Source: Limisphaera sp049537155 (GTDB lineage: Bacteria > Verrucomicrobiota > Verrucomicrobiia > Limisphaerales > Limisphaeraceae). Taken from it: a DNA stretch of 64,000 nucleotides. Location of the stretch: positions 186,001-250,000 of the forward strand of contig NZ_JBMVQZ010000004.1 of assembly GCF_049537155.1 (NCBI RefSeq). The letters run 5' to 3'. Below are positions 1 through 8,317 of this stretch, one piece after another (position 1 is the stretch's first letter; the number at the start of each line of letters is the position of its first letter). The notes beneath the pieces were generated by a model that ran no database searches, had not been told where the DNA came from, and saw only the letters and a list, made by a program, of their open reading frames with translations. The translations under genes and the position numbers were made by a program.

Positions 1-2
1 TG

Positions 3-314
3 GGCGCGCCCGATGCCTCGGGGCGCCGCCGGCCGGTGCCCGTGCCGGGGTCGGAATTCGTGATTCCTGCCAGGATGGCTGTCATTGCCGTGGGCAACCG
101 GGGCAATCCCCTGATCCAATCCACCACGCCGGATCTGGCCACGACCCCCGAAGGCTACATCCGTGCGGATCCCGAAACCCTTAAAACGTCCAAAAAGGGT
201 GTGTTTGCCGGGGGCGACATTGTCACCGGGGGTGCGACGGTGATTCTGGCGATGGGAGCAGGCCGGCGGGCGGCCCGGGCCATTGACGAGTATTTGAGGA
301 CGGGCCCTTGGTAG
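3..314 (+). CDS. gltD: C-terminal end of a glutamate-synthase-type NADPH small subunit (partial)
   Basis: Only the last ~103 codons are in the window; the frame is open to its left edge. The residues GSEFVIPARMAVIAVGNRGN, NPLI and VFAGGDIVTGGATVILAMGAGRRAA match the C-terminal NAD(P)-binding part of the GltD / sulfide dehydrogenase SudA flavoprotein family, where AGGDIV precedes the final helix that covers the flavin. The family passes electrons from NAD(P)H through FAD to a large subunit such as glutamate synthase. Without the N-terminus the subtype (GltD, SudA or PreT-like) cannot be fixed. The stop codon is TAG at 312-314. Confidence 0.8.
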   Translation, partial: GAPDASGRRRPVPVPGSEFVIPARMAVIAVGNRGNPLIQSTTPDLATTPEGYIRADPETLKTSKKGVFAGGDIVTGGATVILAMGAGRRAARAIDEYLRTGPW

Positions 315-529
315 GATCCCCATTTCGGGCGGAACCGGCGCCCGGGTTTCGTGTGGGGTTTTGACGTGCCGGCGAAGGGGAATGGCGGCTGCTCGCCTGC
401 CTGGCCGGCCGCGTGCAGACCTCCAGCACTGGCGGCAAAGGCACGGGGCAGGCGTTTCCCAGCCTCCGGCAGCCCGTGTGCGCCCCTTGCAGGTGCGGGC
501 CCCGGGGCTTAGGTTTTGGCAGGCATCCC

Positions 530-1696
530 ATGAAAACGGTGGCACAGGAGAGTCTGGGCGAAGAGTCCCGCCGGCCTGCCGGTGTGGCGGATCTGACGCT
601 GGCGGATCTGCTGGACCGTTACACGGTTCGTGGCGAGCTGTGGCGGTCGGAGGAGGGGGGCAGGATTCGTTGCGTGGCCTGCGGACATCGCTGTTTGTTG
701 CCCCCGGGCCGGCGCGGGATTTGCAAGGTCCGTTTCAACCGGGACGGTGAGCTGCGGGTGCCTTTCGGTTACGTGGCCGGTGTGGCGAGCGATCCCATCG
801 AGAAAAAGCCCTTCTTCCACGTGTTGCCGGGCACGGACGCGCTGACGTTTGGGATGCTCGGTTGTGACTTTCACTGTTCATACTGCCAGAACTGGGTGAC
901 GAGTCAGGCGCTGCGGGATCCGGCTGCCGGAGTGCCGATTCAGCCGGTGACGCCCGACGAGCTGGTGGCTGCTGCGGAACGCACGGGTACGCGGTCGGTG
1001 GTCTCCAGTTACAACGAGCCGCTCATCACGGCCGAATGGGCGGTGGCCGTGTTTCGTAAGGCGCGGGAACGGGGCTTGTTGTGCGGGTTCGTTTCCAACG
1101 GGAACGCCACCCCGGAGGCGCTGGACTACCTGCGGCCGTGGATTCAGTGCTACAAGGTGGACCTGAAGACGTTCAACGACCGCCGCTACCGCTCCCTGGG
1201 CGGGACGCTCGCGCACGTGCTGGAGACGATCCGGGAGGTGCACGCCCGGGGTCTGTGGTTGGAGGTGGTGACGCTGGTGATCCCGGGGTGGAACGACAGT
1301 CCGGAAGAACTGCGCGACATGGCGCGTTTCCTGGTTTCGGTGAGTCCGGACATTCCGTGGCACGTGACGGCGTTTCATCCGGACTATCAGATGACCGAGC
1401 CGCGCGCGACCACGGCACAGGATCTGGTTCGGGCGGCTGAGATCGGTGCGGAGGAGGGGCTTCGGTTCATATACGCCGGCAATCTTCCGGGGCGCGTGGG
1501 ACCGTGGGAGGACACTCGCTGTCCCGGTTGCGGCCACACCGTGGTGGCGCGGACCGGTTACGTGGTGGAACGGTACGAGATCACGCCGGAGGGGACCTGC
1601 CCGAAGTGTGGCAAACCGATCCCGGGCATCTGGCACAAGGAACCGGTGCGTGTGGAATCGCCGGGCTGGCGGTTGCCGCGGCCGGTGCGGCTGTAG
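530..1696 (+). CDS. amrS: AmmeMemoRadiSam system radical SAM enzyme
   Basis: A 388-aa radical SAM protein. An N-terminal Cys pair (CVACGHRC, then GICKVR) precedes the cluster motif CDFHCSYC (C-x3-C-x2-C) and the SAM-binding region SSYNEPLI. Two C-terminal CxxC pairs (CPGCGH, CPKCGK) follow. This arrangement is typical of the AmrS family that accompanies AmmeMemoRadiSam A and B proteins, whose substrate is unclear. An in-frame open stretch runs upstream to 413, but family-like sequence begins near the ATG at 530, which I chose. No AMMECR1-like or Memo-like partner is in the window, so it is either an orphan or its partners lie elsewhere. It follows the gltD-like gene by 215 bp in which I see no other feature. 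Confidence 0.88.
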   Translation: MKTVAQESLGEESRRPAGVADLTLADLLDRYTVRGELWRSEEGGRIRCVACGHRCLLPPGRRGICKVRFNRDGELRVPFGYVAGVASDPIEKKPFFHVLPGTDALTFGMLGCDFHCSYCQNWVTSQALRDPAAGVPIQPVTPDELVAAAERTGTRSVVSSYNEPLITAEWAVAVFRKARERGLLCGFVSNGNATPEALDYLRPWIQCYKVDLKTFNDRRYRSLGGTLAHVLETIREVHARGLWLEVVTLVIPGWNDSPEELRDMARFLVSVSPDIPWHVTAFHPDYQMTEPRATTAQDLVRAAEIGAEEGLRFIYAGNLPGRVGPWEDTRCPGCGHTVVARTGYVVERYEITPEGTCPKCGKPIPGIWHKEPVRVESPGWRLPRPVRL

Positions 1697-1773
1697 GGCA
1701 CGGCGGCAACGGCGGGACCTTCTGGTGAACGCCCGGCCGGTGGAAGGGCTTGCGCCGGCGCGGAGGTCCCGGG

Positions 1774-3393
1774 TCAGTTGCGGCCGGGCGCGATGGTCCG
1801 GGGCGTTCCCACCGGCTCGAGGGTGAGCGGATCACGCAACGGCCATTCGATGACCGGGCCGGGGGAAAGCTCGAACAGGCTGACCGGGTGATCGGGATGG
1901 CCGAGCAGGATTTCGTCCGGGTTGCCCACGACGAGTATGACCAGCCGGTCCAGCGGCAGGTGTGCGCGGGCCACACGGAGGACATCGTCACGACACACGG
2001 CGGCGACGCGCTCGCGGAAGCGTTTCCAGTAATCCGGTTCCCTTGCGTAGCGGCCGGTGAGTTCGTCCTGGGCGAAGAGCTGCGCCGTTTGGGCCTTGGT
2101 GGCGAACCGGCGTGGGAAGGTGTCGATGAAGGCCCGTTGCGCCGTGTGGAGTTCGTTCTCGCTGACGGGTTCGGCCCTGATGCGCCGCAGTTCGTCCAGG
2201 ACGATGGAGATGGCATAAGAGACGGTCCGGGATTTGGTCTGGAACGCGGCGCGGAAGGGAGGAGGGAAATGGACGCCGCCGGGCAGGGAGGAACCGGCTG
2301 CATAGGCCAGACCCTCGTCGGAGCGGACCCGGTTGACGATGCGGGAGGTGAACCCGCCGCCGCCCAGGATGTGGTTCATCACCATGAGGGGGAAGAAATC
2401 CGGGTGATCGCGCGTCACACCGGGCAGAAGAAGCGAGACACGCGCCTGGTTGACGTCCTTGGGGATAATGTATGTGCCGGACGCCGCGAAAGAGGTGTTG
2501 GTGGGGACCTGGGGCGGCCGGACGCCGCTGAAGGGCCAGTCGGCGAACAGCGCCTCCAGCTTGGCGATGAAGGCGTCGCGGTCGAAATCGCCGCTGGCTG
2601 CGATGACGAAGTTGGAGGGGTGAAACCATCTCTGGTGGAATTGGACCAGGTCCTCGCGGCGGATGGCTTCGATGGAGGCGGCGGTGGGAAGTCGGTTGGC
2701 CCAGAAATCTTCGCCGTAGGCCAGAAAGCCGATCTCGCGCTGCTCGATGGAGGCGGGGTGGTCGTTGCGTTCTTTCATGGCTTGGAGGAGCTGCTGTTTG
2801 CGCAGGGCGAGCTTGTCCTCCTGAAACCGGGGAAAGGCCAGTACTTCCCGCAGTAGCGACAGGCCTTCGTCCATGTCCTTGGCAAGCCAGTTGAGGCTGA
2901 CGGCGCCCTGGGTGTCGCCGAGGGAGGAGTTGAGGAGCGCGGCCAGGAAGGCGAGGCGCTCTTCAAGGTCGTCGGCAGCCCATGACCGGGTGCCGCCACG
3001 GGCCAGCAGGTAACCGGTCAGATCGGCGAGTCCCTCCCGACCGGGCGGATCCAGGTACGCCCCGGCGCGGACGTAGACCACCACGTTGAGCAGGGGCAAT
3101 TCACGATCGGGAATCACGTAGGCCACCGGTCCGGAACGCAGAACGACCCGCCAGGTTGCCGGATCGGGGGGCTCGTACTGAAGAGGCGGGAACCGGAGCT
3201 GCTCCGGGCGGTCAGGGATGTCGTCGGCGGCACCCGCCACGAGAACGGGCGCAAACCAGAGGGCCAGACTTGCCAGAAGGCCGGGCACGGAAGCATTCAA
3301 CCAATGGGTTCGAAGGCGGTTGTTAGGAGGGGTTTGCATGAGACGTGGGATGGGAACGAGAACAGCGGCGGCCTGGGGGGAGACTGCGTTCAT
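1774..3393 (-). CDS. M16 family peptidase, non-catalytic partner
   Basis: A 539-aa secreted protein of the insulinase/pitrilysin (M16) family with a hydrophobic N-terminus (LLASLALWFAPVLVAGA). The expected zinc motif HxxEH is replaced by LADLTGY in the segment GREGLADLTGYLLARGGT, so it cannot bind zinc the usual way. The second-domain pattern is intact (GGGFTSRIVNRVRSDEGLAYAAGSS, read in pieces), which corresponds to the substrate-gripping R..Y region. Its ATG overlaps the stop of the upstream catalytic M16 gene by 4 bp (ATGA, 3390-3393), pointing to translational coupling and a 1:1 heterodimer, as in mitochondrial processing peptidase alpha/beta. Another possible start is the ATG at 3339. 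Confidence 0.88.
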   Translation of the reverse strand: MNAVSPQAAAVLVPIPRLMQTPPNNRLRTHWLNASVPGLLASLALWFAPVLVAGAADDIPDRPEQLRFPPLQYEPPDPATWRVVLRSGPVAYVIPDRELPLLNVVVYVRAGAYLDPPGREGLADLTGYLLARGGTRSWAADDLEERLAFLAALLNSSLGDTQGAVSLNWLAKDMDEGLSLLREVLAFPRFQEDKLALRKQQLLQAMKERNDHPASIEQREIGFLAYGEDFWANRLPTAASIEAIRREDLVQFHQRWFHPSNFVIAASGDFDRDAFIAKLEALFADWPFSGVRPPQVPTNTSFAASGTYIIPKDVNQARVSLLLPGVTRDHPDFFPLMVMNHILGGGGFTSRIVNRVRSDEGLAYAAGSSLPGGVHFPPPFRAAFQTKSRTVSYAISIVLDELRRIRAEPVSENELHTAQRAFIDTFPRRFATKAQTAQLFAQDELTGRYAREPDYWKRFRERVAAVCRDDVLRVARAHLPLDRLVILVVGNPDEILLGHPDHPVSLFELSPGPVIEWPLRDPLTLEPVGTPRTIAPGRN

Positions 3394-4985
3394 GGTTGGT
3401 CGGGTGGATGTGCCCCGGCTGCCCTTGCCCCGGCGGCCGGTTTCCGGGTGTAGATGGCCACGGTGCGGGCTTCCTTGGTGAAGTACTTGCGGGCGACGCG
3501 TTGGATGTCTTCGGCGGTGACGGCCTGGTATTTGGGGCCGGCGGCGTTGATCTCGCGCCAGTCGCCCCATCCGTCGTAAAGCAGCAATTGGATCAGGATG
3601 GCGAAGTTGGAGGTGAGCCGGCGGTATTCATTGGCGGCGAAGTTGTTCTTCACCTTTTGGAGTTCCTCGGGCGGCACGGGTTCCTCCTGCAGCCGGGCCA
3701 GTTCCTCGTAGATGGCCTTTTCGACCTCCTCGGGCGTGTGCGGTTCGCGGGCTTCCGCGGTGATGCGAAAGTTACCGGACCATTTTTGGGAATTCTGGCT
3801 GGCGCTGACCTGGGTGGCGATCTCCCGTCCGAGCACCAGTCCCTTGTACAACCGGCCGGTTCGGTGGGAGAGGATCTCGGCCAGCAGATCCAGCGGGTAG
3901 GAATCCTTGTGGGCGAAGGGCACGGTGAGCCAGGCGATGTGGACCTGGGGGTTGGCCTCGGCCTCGGCGTACATGCGGCGTTCGGCCACGGGTGCGATTT
4001 CCTCGGTGATCACCTCCGGCGGGGGACGGTTTCCGGGCGGGATCCGCCCGAAGTAACGTTGGGCCATGGCCACGGCCTGGTTGGTGGTGAAATCGCCGAC
4101 CAGGACCAGGGTGATGTTCTCCGGCGTGTAGTAGGTGGCGTAAAACTCGTCGGCCTGCGCCTTGGTGATGGCCGGGATGTCCGATGGCCATCCGACCACG
4201 GGCCAGAGATAGGGATGCGACTGCCAGAAAAGGGCGTTGAAGGTTTCTTCGAAGCGGCCCAAGGGGGTGGATTCGATACGCAGCCGGCGTTCTTCGAAGA
4301 CCACGTCACGCTCGGCGTAGAACTCTCGGAAGACAGGGTGGAGAAGTCGTTCGGATTCCATCCACATCCAGAGCTCGAGTTTGTTGGCCGGGACGGTAAT
4401 GAAATAGGCGGTCAGGTCCTCGGTGGTGAAGGCGTTCATGCCGGAGGCACCGGCGGCGGTGTAGATCCGGTCGAACTCGTTTTTGACCAGGAGCCGGCGC
4501 TGTTCCTCGACCAACTCTCGGAACCGGGCCTCCAGCTCGCGCAGGCGCGGCGTGCGATTTTCCGGCTTGCGCCAGTCGTCAATCTCGCCCCGACGCCAGG
4601 CTGCCCGGAGTTCGGCCTCTTCCTTCCGGATCTGCTCGCGGATGCGTTCCTGTTCTTCGATGATTTGGAGGTCGCGCTCGGGATCCCGGGTGCCGATGGT
4701 CCGTGTTCCCTTGAACATCATGTGTTCGAAGAGGTGGGTGATGCCGGTGATCCCGGGCCGTTCATTGGCGCTGCCGACGTGGGCGACCCAGCCGCCGGCG
4801 ATGGACGGTTCATCGTGACGCTGGACCATCAACAGCCGCATGCCGTTGGTGAGCGTGACCTCCACCACGGGGACCTGCTGGGCGGGCACTCGGAGTGTCA
4901 ATAGAACGATCAGCATGAGCCCAAGACCCCCACCGGTGGCCGGGCTGGACGGGAGAGGATGGGCGCTGCGGCACCTCGTTTTCAC
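3390..4985 (-). CDS. M16 family zinc metallopeptidase, catalytic subunit
   Basis: About 531 aa. The zinc motif HLFEHMMFKGT (HxxEH) is intact, with the third ligand expected in the downstream region ERDVVFEERR. After it comes an inserted charged helical stretch (ERIREQIRKEEAEL and on), then the second M16 domain. The start is uncertain. GTG at 4985 gives a signal peptide with a basic n-region (VKTRCRSAHPLP...LGLMLIVLLTLRVPAQ); ATG at 4916 gives a very short one. The frame stays open upstream but low in family character. The product is likely periplasmic and pairs with the inactive subunit encoded just downstream with a 4-bp overlap. Confidence 0.88.
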   Translation of the reverse strand: MKTRCRSAHPLPSSPATGGGLGLMLIVLLTLRVPAQQVPVVEVTLTNGMRLLMVQRHDEPSIAGGWVAHVGSANERPGITGITHLFEHMMFKGTRTIGTRDPERDLQIIEEQERIREQIRKEEAELRAAWRRGEIDDWRKPENRTPRLRELEARFRELVEEQRRLLVKNEFDRIYTAAGASGMNAFTTEDLTAYFITVPANKLELWMWMESERLLHPVFREFYAERDVVFEERRLRIESTPLGRFEETFNALFWQSHPYLWPVVGWPSDIPAITKAQADEFYATYYTPENITLVLVGDFTTNQAVAMAQRYFGRIPPGNRPPPEVITEEIAPVAERRMYAEAEANPQVHIAWLTVPFAHKDSYPLDLLAEILSHRTGRLYKGLVLGREIATQVSASQNSQKWSGNFRITAEAREPHTPEEVEKAIYEELARLQEEPVPPEELQKVKNNFAANEYRRLTSNFAILIQLLLYDGWGDWREINAAGPKYQAVTAEDIQRVARKYFTKEARTVAIYTRKPAAGARAAGAHPPDQP

Positions 4986-5202
4986 ATCGGCAAGGGTAGG
5001 GCCGGCCGGCTGTGGCGCAATCCGTAAAACCTGGACGCGCGCACGGAGGAGCCGGCGATACCGCCGGGCTGCGGGGCGGGGCCCAGGGAGTCCGGCGTGC
5101 TGAGGTCGGAAGTTCCGGTTCGACAGGCCGGCTACGGGCGACGGGCTGCCCATAAATTCCGCGTTGCCGGGGGATCGGCCGCGTGTCACTATGAAGCAGG
5201 GT

Positions 5203-5279
5203 CGGAGCGTAGCTCAGCTTGGTAGAGCACCAGCTTTGGGAGCTGGCTGTCGCAGGTTCAAATCCTGTCGCTCCGACCA
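5203..5279 (+). tRNA. tRNA-Pro (anticodon TGG)
   Basis: A complete cloverleaf can be folded by eye. The acceptor stem is CGGAGCG/CGCTCCG, the D arm GCTC/GAGC, the anticodon stem CCAGC/GCTGG around loop TTTGGGA, and the T arm GCAGG TTCAAAT CCTGT. Discriminator A is followed by an encoded CCA. Anticodon TGG reads CCN proline codons. The gene sits in the divergent gap between the M16 pair and the DUF1080 gene. Confidence 0.97.
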
Positions 5280-5359
5280 TTCTGCGTTTCAGGGGCAGGG
5301 TTCCGGCGGTGCTTGCGGGGTGGGGATGGGTTTCGGCAGAATGCAGGCTCGTGAACGGG

Positions 5360-6133
5360 ATGAAACGTTCGAATCACGGGAACCCGGGGGGCACGAGCCG
5401 GGTGACAGCCTTCGGGTTGCGGTCCTTCCAACAAGCTTCCTTTTTCTCGGTCGGAGCGGTGTGGCTTGCCTGCCGGCAGGAGTGCGATCCTTTTGGAACG
5501 GGTGAAAGGCGACGACGGAGCTGGCTGGCGGCCTGGGTGGTGGTGCTTGCGGGTTTTCTGCTGCCCTTGTCGGCCCAGGAATGGCGCCCGCTGTTCAACG
5601 GGAAGGATCTGACGGGTTGGAAGGTCCCGGAGCCGAACCCGTTCTGGCGGGTGGTGGACGGGGTGTTGGTGGGGCAGAGCGATCCGGCGCGCCAGGGCAA
5701 TGTGCTCTGGACGGAGAAGGAGTACGGCGATTTCGAGCTGGAGTTCGAGGCGCGGTGGGATGGTGAGATCGACAGCGGGGTGATGCTGCGCAAGCCCGAG
5801 CTGCAGCTTCAGATCGGTGTCTCGCGCACACTCAAGAAGGACATGACCGGTTCGTTTTACACCGGCGGGCGGGAACGCTATCCGGAATCGGGCCAGGCCA
5901 GGGAAATCGAGAAGATTCTGAAGCCGGGACAGTGGAACAAGTTCCGGCTCCGTGCGCAGGGCACCACCTTTACCGTGTGGATCAACGACCAGAAGTTGGT
6001 GGAATACACGGACGACCGGTACAAGGACCCCGCGCCGATCGGCTTGCAGATCCATGCGGGGGTGGACATGCGGATCGAGTTTCGGAACATGCGGATTCGA
6101 GAGTTGCCTCCCCGGCAGGGGAGCTCCGGCTGA
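5360..6133 (+). CDS. DUF1080 (3-keto-disaccharide hydrolase type) secreted protein
   Basis: The mature part carries the DUF1080 signature: EWRPLFNGKDLTGWKVPE, FWRVVDGVLVGQ, YGDFELEFEARW, DSGVMLR, GQWNKFRLRAQGTTFTVWINDQ and IGLQIHAG. The fold is a concanavalin-like beta sandwich. Members cleave or bind 3-keto glycosides and are common in Verrucomicrobiota and Planctomycetota. A signal peptide (WLAAWVVVLAGFLLPLSAQ) lies about 50 residues after the ATG at 5360, so the true start may be nearer 5459-5510 at a GTG or another weak start. I kept the first ATG after the tRNA. No operon partner is obvious; the next gene is convergent. Confidence 0.85.
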   Translation: MKRSNHGNPGGTSRVTAFGLRSFQQASFFSVGAVWLACRQECDPFGTGERRRRSWLAAWVVVLAGFLLPLSAQEWRPLFNGKDLTGWKVPEPNPFWRVVDGVLVGQSDPARQGNVLWTEKEYGDFELEFEARWDGEIDSGVMLRKPELQLQIGVSRTLKKDMTGSFYTGGRERYPESGQAREIEKILKPGQWNKFRLRAQGTTFTVWINDQKLVEYTDDRYKDPAPIGLQIHAGVDMRIEFRNMRIRELPPRQGSSG

Positions 6134-6279
6134 GGCATGGTGGCCGGGCCCGGCCCTGCAAGCGGGATTTGTTGACGGACGGGGGCGGTGCGGGTGGTGC
6201 CGCCCCTTCGCGTTTCCGGGGTGACGGGGGCCAGACCCCCTGCGCGGACCGGCGGTGGGGGCGCGCTGATGTGGGTGCA

Positions 6280-8202
6280 TCACCGCCGCCAGAGCAGTCG
6301 GAAGAAGGCCGCGGTGGGGTCCGATCCGGTGTCCGGGACGGGGCGGACGGTTTGGTAGTCAGTGGCCGAGATGGTCTCGAGGGTTTCCCACGGGACGGTC
6401 AATGCGGGGGTGGCCTGCAGTTCGTAGGTTTCGCCGGGTGCGCTGTTCCAGCCCAGCCGGGGCGGCAGCGAGGTCGGGTCGACCCAGAAGAGTGTGGGGG
6501 GCGAGACCCTGGGGATGGTGACGGTGTCGAAAACGTTGCCGAAGCGGTCGCGCGCGACGACGTGCAGGGTATCGCCATTGATCTCGCATTCGAGGTGGTG
6601 GAATCGGGCCTGGTAAACAACGCTGAGGCGGTCGCGTTCGGTCAGGGCGTACAACGTGTAGCCACCGCCTCCGGTCACGAAGGCATGCACGCCCTGGATC
6701 GGGGCGAGACGTTCGTAGCTGTGATCGTGGCCGCTGAAGACGGCCTGCACGCCGTACCGGGTGAGGATGGGCAGCAGCCAGGTCTGGAGTTCCAGGCGGT
6801 CTTGGATTCCGTTGAAGTTGTAATCGTCGTAACGATGTCCTCCCGAGTGAAAGAGCGGGCTGTGAAGGAAAACGATGCGCCAGGGCCGGTCGGTGGAGGC
6901 GAGGTCGCCGGCCAGCCAGGAGAGTTGGGGACTGTCGGCGCCCATCTGCCAGGCCTGCTGGTTGCGGAATGGCATGAGTGTGGGGACGAAGAGGGAGATG
7001 AAGTGGGCGTCGCCGAAGTCGAAGGAATAAAAATGGGCGGTCCCCGTGACGGGGTTGGTGGGGAGGAGGAAGATTTCGAAGTAGGGATCGAGCAGCTCGG
7101 GTCCGTAGAGGTCGTGGTTTCCCGGCGTGGGGTACCAGGGGGCGTTGCGCATGATGGATTCGTAGACGCTCAGCAGCCTGAGATCGGCAAGTGCGCGGGT
7201 GAGAGCCGGGTAGACAAGGTCGCCTGTGTGCAGGACCAGGTCGACTGCGGCGGTGGCCAGGCAGGAGGCGACCTGCAGTTGGGGGAGTGTTCCGGAGCCC
7301 GAATCACCCAGGACGGCGAAGCGCACCGGTCCGGCGAGCGGCGCGGTGCGGAACGCCCCCGGCGGTGAGAGGGCCTCGCCATCCTCGGTTCGGCTGCGCA
7401 CGCGGTAATGGATGAGGGTGCCCGGAGGCAGGTTGCTCAACACGGCGTGGTGCCGGTTGGTGAGCTGGGGGAGTTCGAGGAAGTGGTCGGGCCCGGGCTG
7501 GAGGCCGTATTCGACGACGGCGGTGGTGGGAACGACGGTCTGCCAGAGGATGTGTGCCGAGGTCGGACCGACCTGTTGGACGTAGGGACCGCGGCTGAAA
7601 TGGGCGCGCAGTTCGGCGATGAGGGCCAGGGCGGGAGCGGGCCGCAGGTAGCCATGGACCTGGATGGCCAGCACGTTGGTGCCGGTTCGAAGCAGGGTGC
7701 GGAAGGAGCTCAGGTTGACTTCCTCCGTGGCGGGTCGGGGTCGGAACGGCACGACCTCGTCCCAAGCGGGTGGTTCGGTGACCGGGCCCCGCCGGGCGAC
7801 TTCTTGTCCGTTGAGCCAGGCCACGTATCCGCTGTGGTAGTCGAGTCGGAGCAGGAGCCATTGGATGGCGGCCGGTTCGTCGAGGGTGAAGCGGGTCCGA
7901 AAACAGGCGGAAACCAGGTTGGAGCCGGTGAGGACGGTGACCTCGTCGCCCAAGCCGGTGCCGAAGCCGGATCGTCCGGAGGGCCAGGCGGAGTCGTCGA
8001 AGTCCGGTTGGAACCAGTTTGCAGGCGGAGGCGGGCCGTCGAGGGAGTTGAGTCGGTAGTGCCAGAGGGCGCCGACGGGGACCAGTGCGGGCTCGATTTC
8101 CGGGGCGGGCATTCGCGGGACGAAGCTGCCCGCGAGCGCGAAGGCCAGGGCCAGCGGGGTAGGGAGCAGCCTCGTGAGCCCGGGTGCGACAGCCTGGCGC
8201 AT
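6280..8202 (-). CDS. Secreted calcineurin-like metallophosphoesterase (purple acid phosphatase type)
   Basis: A 640-aa protein with an N-terminal signal peptide (TRLLPTPLALAFALAGSF). The first ~200 residues form a beta-rich region, followed by a fibronectin-like segment (QQVGPTSAHILWQT). The catalytic domain shows the metal-binding series FAVLGDSGSG, HTGDLVYP, TPGNHDLYG, FLHSPLFHSGGH and FSGHDHSYERL. This order (D..GD..GNHD..H..GHxH) is that of purple acid phosphatases with a dinuclear metal centre. The tail (PDTGSDPTAAFFRLLWRR) is a short beta segment seen in many verrucomicrobial exported proteins. It is probably an extracellular or periplasmic phosphomonoesterase; the substrate is unknown. 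It is divergent from the ClC gene, with 115 bp between starts. Confidence 0.88.
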   Translation of the reverse strand: MRQAVAPGLTRLLPTPLALAFALAGSFVPRMPAPEIEPALVPVGALWHYRLNSLDGPPPPANWFQPDFDDSAWPSGRSGFGTGLGDEVTVLTGSNLVSACFRTRFTLDEPAAIQWLLLRLDYHSGYVAWLNGQEVARRGPVTEPPAWDEVVPFRPRPATEEVNLSSFRTLLRTGTNVLAIQVHGYLRPAPALALIAELRAHFSRGPYVQQVGPTSAHILWQTVVPTTAVVEYGLQPGPDHFLELPQLTNRHHAVLSNLPPGTLIHYRVRSRTEDGEALSPPGAFRTAPLAGPVRFAVLGDSGSGTLPQLQVASCLATAAVDLVLHTGDLVYPALTRALADLRLLSVYESIMRNAPWYPTPGNHDLYGPELLDPYFEIFLLPTNPVTGTAHFYSFDFGDAHFISLFVPTLMPFRNQQAWQMGADSPQLSWLAGDLASTDRPWRIVFLHSPLFHSGGHRYDDYNFNGIQDRLELQTWLLPILTRYGVQAVFSGHDHSYERLAPIQGVHAFVTGGGGYTLYALTERDRLSVVYQARFHHLECEINGDTLHVVARDRFGNVFDTVTIPRVSPPTLFWVDPTSLPPRLGWNSAPGETYELQATPALTVPWETLETISATDYQTVRPVPDTGSDPTAAFFRLLWRR

Positions 8203-8317
8203 GCGTTCTTGCTATCACCGCGGGGCCGGGTGGTGCAACTGCGACCGGTCCGGGGTGGCGGCGGGGTCCGGGCACGCTGACTGGTCGCGGTGTCGTTCGG
8301 TTTGTTAGCATGGTCGC

